DNA of 64,000 nt from Saccharina japonica. Its lineage: Eukaryota > Sar > Phaeophyceae > Laminariales > Laminariaceae. The notes under the pieces were generated by a model. It was not told where the DNA came from, searched no databases, and worked only from the letters and a program-made list of their open reading frames with translations. The position numbers were made by a program, and so were the translations under genes. The stretch spans positions 486,304 to 550,303 of the forward strand of contig MEHQ01000451.1 of the NCBI GenBank assembly GCA_008828725.1, written 5' to 3'. Below, in pieces: positions 23,815 through 35,046 of this stretch; position 1 is the first letter of the stretch; every line of letters starts with the position of its first letter.

Positions 23815-26800
23815 CTGCAACGCATGTAACGGAAGGAGGTGTTCGTTATCCTAAGCGTTCAATATGTGTTACTGTCTACCGTAAGAGCACAACAAAATAT
23901 GGCGTTATTTATACTTCATGGCTAAACAACACTCTTGATTTGCGTCTAGAATGTCTCCAATGTAGTGAACCCTGTCGGTTTGAGTGTGTATCGGAAAATG
24001 TGACTTCACCAGGTGTGTACGCGTTTCTATTCGGAACCAAATAAACATCACCTACCTTTGATTTTAGTCGTAGGATGCCTTAAGGTTCACCCTAAAAGTT
24101 TCCCCTTCAGGAGAAAGGAAGATTGAAGTAAGACAAATACGTACAGTCCGGCCTCAACAGACCCTAATATGCATGAATATGCTACGAGGGCCACGTCAAG
24201 CCCCTAATGAACCGATTTCGCTCGTGTTTCCAACCATTTGAGACGTACACTACCAAACCTCACCAAATACGTTAGAAGCAACCCCGCTGACGCATGCCTC
24301 GACCAAGCGGCCCTCTTTGCAATCACCCCAGCGGACCCAACCCCCGCCCTACGCTTCGCCACGTGATACGTCAACACCATCCCGGCCGCCACGACCAAGG
24401 GCGTCAGCGTCGTAGCCAGCAGCCTTGCGTAGAAGTTCACAGAGGGTAGGATACAGGACACCAAGAATATATGCCCTATGTCGAAGTTCACGATGTTGAT
24501 CCACGACAGGAAAATCGCGTAGGACTCCGGGAACTCCACTCCCGTGATGCTCGAGAAAACGGCAAGAATCTGCCATACCACCAACAAGATCTTGAACTTA
24601 TGTAGAGGAAACCTTGACGCCCAGCGCTTGATATTGACCCCAAGACCACAGCCGTTTGACTTGCCTCCGTCGTTGGTCCAAAGCCTCCCCCTCCCATTTA
24701 CTAGCGACCCTTCTAAGGCTTTGCCAGCTACAGGATATTGCCGCGCTTGATGACTGGCAGACATCCCAACACCACCAGCGTGTTCCGCTGGCCCACCGGA
24801 CGGTGAGAGCACAACGCTGGCCCCGGCTCCGACAACAGCGCTATAAGGCTGGGCGTAAGCCCTCCCGGCATTGTCCGGCTGAGCACTTGTCCATGATGAC
24901 TCTCCACCGCTGTGACCGGTATCGCAGTTGCTGGCGCATTGTTGATTTTCCCATGTAAAGTCAAATGCAGGGGCAATGATGTCGCGCATAGCGTCTTTAC
25001 TGGCACCTCTGTTGCGATAAGGTCGTTGCTGCGTGCTTGTTTGCGACGCAGACCAAACCTTGGATGCTTTTTTCGACACGGACACGTTTCGAGTCAGGGA
25101 CTTGCGCACAATGTCGACCGCGTCAAGTCCCCCTATGAGGAACACCACTGCCAGAATCACGAGCAGAATTATCCCCACGGATGCAACGATGCCCATCGAG
25201 ATGAACAGTCGGACGTTCGTGTTGTCGCAGGAGTGACAGTCGTTGCTGACACCTCTTCCATACGCTTTGGAGCACACAGTACAATCTGGAAGCAAACATA
25301 CATTGGAACCATGGGCGGAAGATGGCCCGAGCCGGGAACTGGTTATGACATATAATTCTTAGGTATCGTTCGTTAGGAATTATGGTGACTCACGAGGAAC
25401 AAGCTGTCGTTAGATGTTTATTCGGGTGACCAAAAATGACTGCCGCCGAAACGTTCAGGACGAGGCTCGGCTAATGCATAATATCTGCAGTCTGTAGACT
25501 CACATGGCCCCTCGTACCCATCCGCACAATATTCGTCCGGGCTAGTTATATCCGTCCCTCCTATACATGCTCCCCGATGATGACATCTGTGCACCGCTGT
25601 AGACAATACGCCCGACCGCCAGTAACCCGGCTGGATAGGCAGCGATACCAACGTTACTCCCGGGGTAGTGCAGTTCACCCCTTCCCCTTCATCACCGATA
25701 GAAGTGCACGACTCGCACGACTCGGCTGGGTTTTCTGGACCCAGCATCTTGGAGAAATTTTGTGCCGAGCAAAGGTAAAACGGTGAGTTCACGTCTTGCC
25801 TCTCCGCACCGGCGCTGGAGCTCGAGTTGGTGTTTCCCACAGACGTTAAGTTGAAGCTGCTGGACAGGTTCCCGCCCATGCCCTGTGCTGCAATAGTACC
25901 GGTGACCACAACAGTCACGTTACCGCCATGGAGCAAAATACCGTTCGATGGAGAAACGTCCAAATTCATGCCATCAGCCTCAAATGCCAGCTCCCAGATG
26001 GTGTACAAGCTTCCGTCGACCGCTGATGAAACCACGAGCTCAAATAACACAGGATCAGGGCTGTAGGTCTCGCTGACTGGGGGCGTCTTGACACCAAGGA
26101 ATACCTCGCTGCCGTCATTTAGACAAGTGAAGGCATCGAGGCACTCGCACAGCACTCCGAGTGTGCTGTTCATGCACTTCCCGGGACCACATATATTGGG
26201 ACTGCTACAGTCTAGAGCATGGTCTACCAGCGGCAGCGAGTGGTTAAGTCTACCGGCGTTTGCGAACGTGGCATCGCCAACGACGGCGTTGCGGATCTTG
26301 GCGTCCGAGGTGATCGAGGAGACCGCCGTGATTGGAGAACTCCGGCTGAAGTCGCAGCTGTCCAGGGAAAGCGAGTCCGACTTCGGGTTTTCGTGGTAGA
26401 TAACGCTGGCACCGAACCAGCCATCGAACACGCATTCCTTGAACGCAACCGTCGACTTGCGCTCTGACTGGACCGCCCGGTTGGATGAATCCTCCTGAAT
26501 ATCGACGCCCGATTCAAACGTCACCCGGTTAGCGATGACGGAACTTGACTTCATGTAAACGACGCTGCCACTAAAGGCCACGTTGCCAGTGATGTCGTGG
26601 TTCTCGAGCAATGCCAAACCAACACTTGCTATGTACAACGCCGCCCCTTGTGGCGACTGGTTGGCGATGAAGTCACAGCTGTTGTTCACAAAGGCAGTAC
26701 TCCTGACATAGATTCCTCCGCCTTGATCGCCGGCGTAGTTACCATTGAAAGCGACCCCTTCGCAGGTGAAGTTGGCCAGACCATCTAGATACACCGCGCC

Positions 26801-29800
26801 ACCATAATACCTGTAAACGGGTGTAGCAGACAGTGCACATGAACAGTGACCAACCGACACCACTGCGAGTACTGTTTCCAAGCAGATATCGTCACGAAGC
26901 TCGTCCAATGATGGTTTTCGTTGATGCGGCTGCGAACCGCCTACACGACCAAGGACGTTCACAAACAGTACCATTACGTGTCAGCATAAATCGTTCGTCG
27001 CACGCTTATGGGGTTTGCCGGGATACCGCTACAAGACCAACCGACTGAAGAGGCTCCACAGCCGCCATGAGACACTACTTCGTTGTTTGGGGGCAGGCTC
27101 ACGTTGCTTTATTATTGATGAACACTCCTCCAGTAATCTGCATCGATTCTCCCGTTTTGTAAATCGCACCTCCCAGCTCCAGGGCGGTATTATTGATGAA
27201 CGTGCCTCCCCCGATCGCTAGCGTTGATTCGCTAGTGCTAGATATCTTCTCAGACGAACGGGCAGGGGCGTGGGGCAGTGCGGCGACAGCGACATCACCA
27301 CGCTTCAATGGTGAAATTCGAATCAATCAAGTGCTGATCGGTGGACGTCGACGGCGCCAGGTGCGCTTGTGGGCAAACTTATCCCGTACGACCATCGAAA
27401 CCCACATCAAGGCTTACAAAGGTGATGTCTCGTCATGCGACTCTGCTATACGTATTTCCCGTCGAAAAGTCCATGCTGGGAACATACATCGAAATGTCAG
27501 TTGGCAGGCTCGATAGTAAAACGACATATGGTACACCAGTAGGTAAACTTGCAGAAACTCAGGTAAAATGACCAGCAGGTGCGATGAACCGTCAACCTGC
27601 GAATGGTTGCATACACAAAGTTCAAGACGAGAGAGTATATCTAGCAGAAGAACAACGCTTAAATCCCAGACGGTATCTCCTGTAGTTCTATAATCGATTG
27701 TGTCACCGCGGCGTTAATGCTGTGCAGCCGTTCCAGCTACTATCAACCACTTGGCGACTCGCTCGTTCAGCAGTCTGACGCAAAAACGAGTCGTACTTCG
27801 CTATGTTTGAACGAACGGCAGCAGTTCAAGTGGGCTACAGCAGTGTCGAAAACATTTTATAATATTGAATGCATGTTATCCTCACCGCTCCGCCTCGAGT
27901 CCTTGCCTCGTTCCCTGCGATAAGCCCCCCGGTGACATTCAAGTGGGCAACGCCGTCAGAAAAGTAGAAGCCGCCTCTTTGGCTTGATCGACAGGTAAAC
28001 TCCCCACCCAAGACGTGGAATTCGCTGTCGTCCGAGCCTGCTCGTCACGCGTCCGGACCGCAAGGAAGCAGGTTACACTTGAATATTGTACGGCCCCGGC
28101 ATAGACACGCAGATGGGGGTATGGTCGTGGCGTTGCACTGCGATCAACGATATTAACCATATCAGTGTTGCCTTACACCAAGTCGTTACGTGACACAAGC
28201 CAAAGTTTGAGCAGACACAAAACGCTGGGGTGTAATACGCTCTGATCACTTTGTATGCGTGCCTACATGGCTTCTACAAGACCCACTAACGTTGATACTA
28301 AGCATCTCGCCTGGGGAGTAAGACATGTTGTCGTCGGCATGCGCTTTCCAGGTGGTGTGCTTGTCGCCCTCGAATGGCGATGGTGAAGGCGGCATCGTAC
28401 CGCCTGCAGCACGCTGTGCATTTCCACTGCAGTGTGCAGTCAGTCGTGACAGCCTCTTCACTCAGCAACACCGACCGACACATACATGCTTCACTCACAT
28501 AGACACCCCCCATTTCTCGCGTGGTTGTCGTGCATGACCGCCCCGTTGTTGACAATGCCCGCTCCTGCACCGTAGAAGCAGCCTCCATCTAGGACCGCCG
28601 TATTTTGGGTGCACGTTACGTCGTGGAATGAAATTGTGCCATTTGAATTCCACCCGAACACCTGCACGGCCGGCCAAGGTTCCGCAATCGCGAAAAATTC
28701 GTCAAACCGCGGCGGAGAACTCGATTTCTAGTCCAGCAACTTGCGACCCCAACATGTATCGTCTTTCTTTCTGTGTCGTTCGATTTTCTCTGTTTCGATG
28801 CGGTGCTATATACTTCGTACCTGGTACGTAAGTAAGCATTCTTGCGTTTCCGGTTATAGTATGTATATGCCTGTGTTTTTGTTGTTGTCTGTTGTTGGTT
28901 TTTTTTTTCATTCATTATCTTCGCCCCTCCTTTCTCTCTCCTTCCTAGTCGTACCTCAGATCCGGGGTCACAAAGTAGGCTCCTCTCCCTCCTCCCTCAC
29001 TACGGTTCATGCCTTGCATTTGTATAGCGAAAATATTTCAGCAATTACGTTCTTCCCTCGCCGACTCTCGTCGAATTGTGCATACCCAAGCTATAATATG
29101 CGCTCTCGGTATTTATTCGGTGTCATTCGAGAATAAAAATCTCTATACGGGGACTCAAACCCTCGACCTCTAACCTATCAAGCTTCGTGATTGCCTGCTA
29201 GACTACCGACGCGACCTGCTTACGAAGTATGACATAATATATATGATACGTATAGACTACATTATCCTGTGCTGCGAAGCATTTTCTCGTAGAACGTTTC
29301 TAGGGCTCTGTCAGATGGTATATAGGTGTACTGTACACAGGGACACTTACAGGCCCCTGCTCTATACCTGGCGGTATATCATATAAACCTGGTACGACAG
29401 TATTCATACTGTATTTCCGGTATTTATTAATATTACCGTTGTGTCGTGGTATAATCATACGAAAATGATATCAGCGACGAATCAGGGTTGAATGTGAACC
29501 CAAAATGAAAATGGCCGGTCGGTGTTTCGGTATCTCACCGCATATATCGGTCGGTTTCGGTCGGGTTTCTCGTTCGGTTTTTTGGTGGACTCAACCAAAA
29601 ATTCCACAGCCAGTTTAACGTATTCAGTGTGAGCATGCTCTTGTGCATGCTTTTGGTACACCGTCAACAGAGCGTTGAGTTCGCACAATGGTGCGATCGG
29701 TTTCGAGCTCTCGACTCTCCTGAATGCGGAGGTTACGAATATAATACCGAACAAGGTTTTTTCCGAAACAAACTACTATTATGATAGGTGTTGGAGATGT

Positions 29801-32800
29801 CAGCACCCTTAACTTTGCCGAGAAAGCGGGCGCTGAAAGCGCTGAAAAACGATCGCACTCCTGTGCGAGCTCGCACTTCTCTTTACTTAATATATAAACA
29901 TGAACACATCCTACATCAAAACAAGTAGGAGGCGTATAGCTGTACAAGGCCGTACGAATTACCATAGAAATTTGTATCGTAAATCCTTCCAGGTATTATG
30001 TAAAGTAGGGGGATACGAGGCCATAGTACTTCCTACGTCGTATATAAAAAACGTAATATACCCGTATCGTGCAGCTGTAGTTTGTGCGGTTGTCTGTGGT
30101 AGAATACTAGCGTTGTCCATACCTAACGGAGTTTCTCCATTCAGATACGTAAGCGTTAACGGCGTGGGCGACACAAGGGGGGGGGGGGAGGGGGCAGAAA
30201 ACAAACAAGTCGATTTTCCTGTGTTTTCGTGTTTCTTCGTGAACCGAAAAACCGATAAACGCAAAAATCGGTTTCGGTTTGTTTGTGAAAACCGTAAAAA
30301 AAACATCCGAAACAATCGGCTTTCGGTTTTCGGTTCGCAACCAACCCTGACTGATTTGGAGGCTTTCGCCCAAACTGCTGTCCACTTCGATTGCTGATTG
30401 CGATATCAAATCGTGTGTCATATGCGTGGGGCCATCCTGACCGTAATGAACAACGGAAGAGGGTGTCGTGATAGGCCGTTATTTGGTTACGGGGCTGGGG
30501 CTGGCGCTGGCGACGGAGTGTGTTCCGACCTACAGCAGCAGTACCACGGGCAATCAATGTGTAACAGATAGTCATGATTTTCCGTAGGAATCTCATGCTT
30601 TTCCATTGTTATTTAGTAACGAACCAGTTCCAGGTACTCCAAGGCATAGATAAGTTTGTAAAAAAGTTCTCGAAAAACATTTCAAGAGCTCAAGTCTCAA
30701 GTCACATTCAACACCAAAACGTGCTATCACACTGAAACTAATTTATTAAGGGCAAGGCCAGGCTTTATTTTGCGCACGTTTACCGCGCATATTTCAAGTC
30801 CAAATGGCCACTCTGATTTTGGGAGATAGACCCTGACATTCATTTCGCACTTGGCACACATGCAGCATGCATTCATGCGTGTTCTTCACATGAGCCCTGC
30901 CAAGGTGTTGACGGAATGGCAAAGTTCGTTTCCTGTTTTCTCCTCGCCGGAAGCTTAAGCTTTGGACTTTTTTAGACTCAATCAAGTATCCCACAAAATA
31001 CTAAAACAAACAGCAAGCAGCGGTATGTGGCGTGAATAACAAAATCGATACCCGTTGGCAGGGGTTCATTTCATACAATGCGTGTGCCTAACTTCAGAGT
31101 CCCCCTCTCCAAAAAACGTCGTTGACATTGATTGGATGCTATGTTTTCTATAGATATATGCTTGGCGCAGCTCATACATATTCCATATATATATGTGCCG
31201 TCCTTCCCGTATTCGAAGTTTTAGGAGTATTTTTCAAGTTTGTTTCAGCGGCCGGAGATAGAACTTTCTCTCAGCAAGGAAGGGATGACTGCGCACATTC
31301 TCACACGACAGCTCTGCCTGGAGATTACTCCATTCTTAGAACATCATGTATGTTTAGTCATCTTCTCAGCAGAGGGGCAGGAATGTTCTCGAGGAAAAAT
31401 CTTTCTAGGGCTCTCTCGGATACTATTGATATGATATCATAATAAACACCTGAAAACTAATTTTCATTTCCATTCATTTGTATTGTTGATACTGCTGTAG
31501 TTTACATACACTTACTAAGAAACAGGTTAACAAGAAAGCCGGGCTCGGCCAACTTTCCTGCTTCTTATTAGGTGTCATGTCCTGTACTCGTATTAATTGT
31601 GTGTGCTGGGCGTCTGGTACTCTGTGGCATTGATAGGAGAGGGGGGTGCGGGGATGGGGGTGTGGCTGTCCCGCATGAGCTTCAACATTGATCGCTGATG
31701 CGCATTTTCCGAAAATATGGAAACGCCACAAAAATTGTAATTTATACGTATGCCGGTCGTCCGGTGGTCTAGTGGTTAGCTTCGAATACCGATTTTAATA
31801 GCATTGGTACCCGAGTTCGAATCCGAGATTTTGACCTACATGAGAAACTAAAAAGGAAACCATTCACTGCTGGTAGCGCCTTCGTAGCGTGGGAAGCCGC
31901 AACTCGACCCGTCCGTGTCGACGAGCGAAGAAAGGGCCACAGCCATCTCGTCGAGGTAAGATATACAAGTGCAAGGCACGTGCCGTAATGGGGAGGGGGG
32001 ATAAGAGCCTATTGACAGTATGTGACCCCGGATCTGAACTACTGTTTGTCGCATTATTACTACATACAGTATTAATAGTAGTAGGAGAGATAAAAGGAGG
32101 GCGAAGAAAAAAAAGCGGACGAAAAATATGTAAAATATACACATAGTAGAATATATTTATAAAACTAAAAAAGCAACAGCTAGCTCTAAGATCGAAGACT
32201 TCGTCCAAACTCATAGTTGCAAGCTGAGTGTGATACTACTATTATTGTAGTAGAAGTAGAATCGGTACGGACACTGGGTGTGCTGAGTGTCGACGGGTAG
32301 AAAGGACGGAAAGAACACAACCACACACTTTATTTTGGTGTATTGTCATTGTCAGTCGCAGTTCCTCTACATAGTGAAGGGGGATACGACAGACAGTGAC
32401 ACTACAACCTCTCTCACGTTTTAATATATTATTCTTGTCGTTGCTTTTTGTCCCCCCGTACGATTTCCTTAGATTTTCTTCTTTTAATTGATTAGTTTCG
32501 TATTCGTGCTTTTATTTCATTTATTTTTGTTATGTTTTCCTCTCGTTCTTTTTCTTTCGTGTTCGGCACGAAGATGAGGCGGAATTGAGTAGGAAGCGAC
32601 ACACATCCGTTGTATGGGGTATGGGTGGCGTCCAAGGGAATGGGAGCGAGGGGGGCAACGATCGTAGATAACCGGCGGTTGACGAAAGCCGGAACGAGGC
32701 GGCACAGGCAGGATAGCAGGTGACCAGACCGACTAAAGTATACCGGTAGTAGGTACTGCTGCTGTAGAACCTATTTGTGCTGCCGGTACCACAAATTGCT

Positions 32801-32972
32801 GTGTGTGGCTGCCTGGAGGGCGCTTTTTTTTGTGCTTCGGTTGCCTGTCGCTTCATTGTGTTAGTTGGCTTCCTTTGTTTACGTTGTGTTTTCTATACTT
32901 TCGTTCCTTTTATATTGTCCGCCACACCTCATTGCATTGCCTGCTCTGCTCACGGCATTACAATGTATTGCT

Positions 32973-33027
<55 letters not shown>

Positions 33028-34498
33028 CCCCGTGTCGTGGTTTTGTGGCCACACTACAGCAGTAATAATTTGTATCTCTCTAAGATGGAGAATCGTGACG
33101 GACACTGGGTGTGCTGGATATCGACGGGTAGAATAATAACGGAAAGAACACAATAAGAACGGTAAGAACACACAGCAGTAGGTTTGTGGATGGTAGGATT
33201 GGAACGAGCGCGTCACATTGTCAGATGACAAACGGGATAATACCGTGTCGGGACATCCAGCAGTACAGCAGCTGTATGTACACTTTAGGAAACAACACGG
33301 GCGCGCGGCAACAATATCAAACCCAGTATATTTACGAGTGTATGTATACTGTACAGCGGTAGTCGTATGACAGTACTGCTACTACGTACTGAAGTCATAC
33401 AACACTACTACTTGTCGTACAGCTGCATGCAGTAGTTTTACTCACCGCGCCACCGCTCCAAGTTGCCGTGTTGTTGATCAGCTGCGTGTTTCCTCCCAAA
33501 CTCATTGAAGCAGCAGCAATGGCGCCCCCAAACGCATCTGCGGTGTTGCTCCCAAACTTGCACCCGTTGACCGTGATGTCGGTGCCAGTTCCTCCTAGCA
33601 GGGCCCCACCCGATTGATGCGCGTGGTTGTCGATGAACACGGAATCCGAAATATTGGCATTGGCATCCTGGAGTCCAACGGCTCCACCTCCCTCGACGCC
33701 TTCGGAAAAATCAAAACCCATTTGGCCTCCGCCCCCTGGTTTTCCCTTGGGCTCTAAGGTGGCGATATTTGACGTAAAGTTGATATCGCTGAGTGAACAT
33801 GAAGCCGCCGAGCTCGATTCGGCCGCCCCACTGCAGTACAGCGCACCGCCTACAGACGCATTGTTTCCCACGAATATCGATCCCTGTTGGACCACCAAAC
33901 CACTGTTAGCGCCCGTTGCAGCTACGGCACCTCCATTCCCAGTAGCGTTATTACCCAAGAACTCCCCCCCTATAATCGTGACGTTTCCCCCGTGTGCCCA
34001 CACCGCACCCCCACCCCCGTCGGTGGCAAAATTGCCCTGAAACACGCAACGGTCCAAAATCAAGGCTGCAGATTCTGAGTAGATCGCGCCGCCTCTTGCC
34101 TCGTTACCCCCCGACAGTTTTAGCTGTTTCAAGGTCAGCCTCCCGCCTGGGGAAACGTCAAACATCCGGGTCTGGTAGCCACCGCTAACCTCGGCCAGAG
34201 TGTCCTCTCCTGTTATGGACAAGAACACGCCCGATGCAACCGAAATGGGGGTGTCGAGAGTTATCGTGCCAGCCCAGACTGCTTCCAGCGTATGGCCGTC
34301 GGTGCATTTTGCTGCCGCACGAAGCTTATCGACTCCAGTTTTGTTTTCAACTAGAAGTGGCGTGGCCTCGCTGGTCACCCCACATTCTGCTTGCGCCCAT
34401 GAAACCTCCGCCGAACTAAGGAACGACACACAAAGCAGCGCGGTCCAGGCCCGGCTGAAGACGCGTATTTGACGGATGCTGCCGCCGGCACTCCCCAT
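22021..34498 (-). CDS. Gene 1: Pmp-repeat, EGF-like, multi-pass membrane protein
   Basis: This is a complete spliced gene. Exons in coding order: 34498-33446, 28661-28499, (optional 28310-28278), 28037-27886, 27248-27103, 26810-25504, 25285-24264, 23814-23662, 23478-23190, 22811-22621, 22293-22021. All introns are GT-AG and all phases agree, giving 1,593 codons (1,582 without the 33-bp exon). Order: signal peptide (residues 1 to about 37), chlamydial polymorphic-membrane-protein-type repeats (GGA[IV] and FxxN, about 110-660), EGF-like Cys cluster (about 716-744), Cys-rich module ending GYEGPYCTVC (about 880-970), TM1 (about 978-1003), a polar cytosolic linker (about 1010-1175), then about eight more hydrophobic segments to the C-terminus. 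The ectodomain is presumably outside the cell. The role is unknown; receptor, adhesin or channel-like transporter are all possible. I chose the ATG at 34498 because it precedes a compact signal peptide; another ATG lies 16 codons upstream. Confidence 0.85.
24264..25285 (-). CDS. Gene 1 exon 7: TM1, cytosolic linker, TM2-TM4
   Basis: The exon opens with the last Cys pairs (CTVC, CHSC), then a strong transmembrane segment (VGIILLVILAVVFLIGG), a polar linker of about 165 residues with islands IAPAFDFTWE, DTGHSG and GRAYAQP, and a hydrophobic block (KILLVVWQILAVFSSITGV ... SYAIFLSWINIVNFDIGHIF). It ends at LLTYL in phase 0. Confidence 0.92.
25504..26810 (-). CDS. Gene 1 exon 6: last repeats, EGF-like and Cys-rich modules
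   Basis: This 1,307-bp exon encodes the end of the repeat region (YAGDQGGGIYV), an EGF-like cluster (CSSPNICGPGKC ... VLCEC), a Val/Ser-rich spacer that looks immunoglobulin-like or beta-rich, and a Cys-rich module (CESCTSIG ... GYWRSG ... GYEGP). The donor splits the codon after GGGCCAT. Confidence 0.92.
27103..27248 (-). CDS. Gene 1 exon 5: Pmp-type repeat
   Basis: This 146-bp exon encodes two repeat turns (IGGGTFINNTALELGGAI and ITGGVFINNKA). The GTGAGC donor is clear. The acceptor (GAG at 27249) is the weakest splice site in the model, chosen because it preserves phase 0 as in the gene 2 counterpart 63004-63161. Confidence 0.75.
27886..28037 (-). CDS. Gene 1 exon 4: Pmp-type repeat
   Basis: This 152-bp exon (CAG acceptor, GTGAGG donor) encodes FHVLGGEFTC, RGGFYFSDG and LNVTGGLIAGNEA. 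Its counterpart in gene 2 is 63683-63825, three codons shorter. Confidence 0.85.
28278..28310 (-). CDS. Gene 1 possible 33-bp cassette exon
   Basis: A CAG acceptor and a GTAGAA donor bound 33 bp that encode about 11 residues (EMLSINVSGS) resembling the start of a Pmp repeat. Because it is phase 1 on both sides it can be included or skipped without changing the frame. Gene 2 has no recognisable equivalent inside the window. It may be a relic of a longer repeat exon. Confidence 0.35.
28499..28661 (-). CDS. Gene 1 exon 2: Pmp-type repeat
   Basis: The exon is preceded by a CAG acceptor and followed by GTGAGT. It encodes about 54 residues with TISFHDVTCTQNTAVLDGG and HARNGGCLY, a typical repeat. 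It enters in phase 0 and leaves in phase 1. The preceding intron is 4.8 kb. Confidence 0.85.
28911..29220 (-). mobile_element. tRNA-derived SINE, copy 2 (in intron 1 of gene 1)
   Basis: On the minus strand a tRNA-like head (A-box-like TAGTCTAGCAGG, B box GGGTTTGAGTCCC) is followed by the shared body (TGACCCCGGATCTGAGGTA region) and an A/G-rich end. It lies in the same orientation as the gene. Confidence 0.85.
29483..30349. mobile_element. hAT-like nonautonomous element, copy A
   Basis: Its ends are the inverted repeat CAGGGTTG, with subterminal CGGTTT/AAACCG words on both sides (for example CGGTCGGTTTCGGTCGG near 29560 and TCGGTTTTCGGTTCG near 30324). The interior shares a TAGGGGG-ATACGAGGCCATA block with copy B at 35047-36528. 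No 8-bp target duplication could be recognised and no transposase frame is present. CAGGG termini are typical of the hAT superfamily. Confidence 0.65.
31751..32115 (+). mobile_element. tRNA-derived SINE, copy 3 (in intron 1 of gene 1)
   Basis: This is the best-preserved head: A box TGGTCTAGTGGTTAGC (about 31765-31780) and B box GAGTTCGAATCC (31813-31824), at tRNA-like spacing. The shared body runs to TGACCCCGGATCTGAAC and an A/G-rich tail. It lies opposite to the gene. The head does not close into a full tRNA cloverleaf with an acceptor stem, so this is a SINE and not a tRNA gene. Confidence 0.88.
32162..32240 (+). repeat. Short dispersed repeat R2, copy 1
   Basis: It shares CAACAGCTAGCT, TTCGTC and GCAAGCTGAGTGTGATACT with 42241-42305. 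The two copies are about 70 bp and similarly diverged throughout. The class is unknown. Confidence 0.65.
32250..32325 (+). repeat. Dispersed repeat family R1, partial copy c
   Basis: Only the 3' half of the family is present (GACACTGGGTGTGCTG, GACGGGTAGAAAGGACGG). It abuts repeat R2. Confidence 0.65.
32930..33170 (+). repeat. Dispersed repeat family R1, copy d, with internal (TAG)n expansion
   Basis: The family's CATTGCATTG box, GTGTCGTGGTTTTGTGGCC and the CTCTCTAAGATG core are present. A (TAG)n microsatellite (32973-33027, about 18 units) lies exactly where the other copies read ATGTAGTATC, so the microsatellite probably grew from the repeat's own GTAGTA. Confidence 0.75.
33446..34498 (-). 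CDS. Gene 1 exon 1: signal peptide and first Pmp repeats
   Basis: This 351-codon exon encodes a secretory signal (hydrophobic core WTALLCVSFL, likely cleavage after AQA) and then a parallel-beta-type repeat region with many GGA and FxxN motifs (GGAIYSE, FLGNNATGNGGAV, FIDNHAHQSGGAL, FGGAIAA). It ends in phase 0 at a GTGAGT donor. Glycine-rich inserts (KGKPGGGGQ) interrupt the repeats near residue 255. Confidence 0.9.
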
Positions 34499-35046
34499 AC
34501 CCGAATCCACCGGGTGCAATGTAGGCCAGGACGAGAATCGAATCACTGCTGTACGTTGTTGGTACAGTTACTGTAGTACTCCTGTTGCGCAAGATATATA
34601 TATGCGTCGCACGATAATAATAGCAGTAGTAGTAGTACCGCGAGGTACCGCCGTTGTGCTAGAAGGGAGGACGAATGGTGACTGACGTGGTCGGGGCGTT
34701 GTCAACATACAAAATCCAGTAGTTTCATTTCGTTCGGCATGTTGGGGGAAACAACAGCAAGCAGCATGTCATATACGAGGAATCACGGAACAAAGAACGG
34801 TTGCTGAACCGCCCTGCCCACCAAGCTCAACGCCCACTCTCACGATCTTTCAATCAAAATCCAGTGTGGAATTTTACCTCTCACGTACAAGTACGCATTC
34901 TTAAATTTGCAAGGCGCGGTCCCCAACAGGGGAACTCAACGTGAGACGCGGAGGCATTTTGTGATTACTACACTCGACGGAGAATTCTGTGATTACGTTC
35001 GGTTTTACATATATATATATGTAACATGTTATAGATGTAACCTGTA
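34499..35046. other. Upstream flank of gene 1
   Basis: This stretch would hold the promoter and 5' leader of gene 1 on the minus strand. Short TAG and TA runs are present, but no convincing TATA box or initiator motif is seen. Confidence 0.35.

Noticed and set aside
29483-30349. An 8-bp target duplication for hAT-like copy A
   Set aside because: The flanks CGACGAAT and ACTGATTT do not match; only the ends and interior support the family call.
31751-31830. A tRNA gene on the plus strand
   Set aside because: Good A and B boxes are present, but no acceptor stem closes and the sequence continues into a body shared with two other loci, so it is the head of a SINE.
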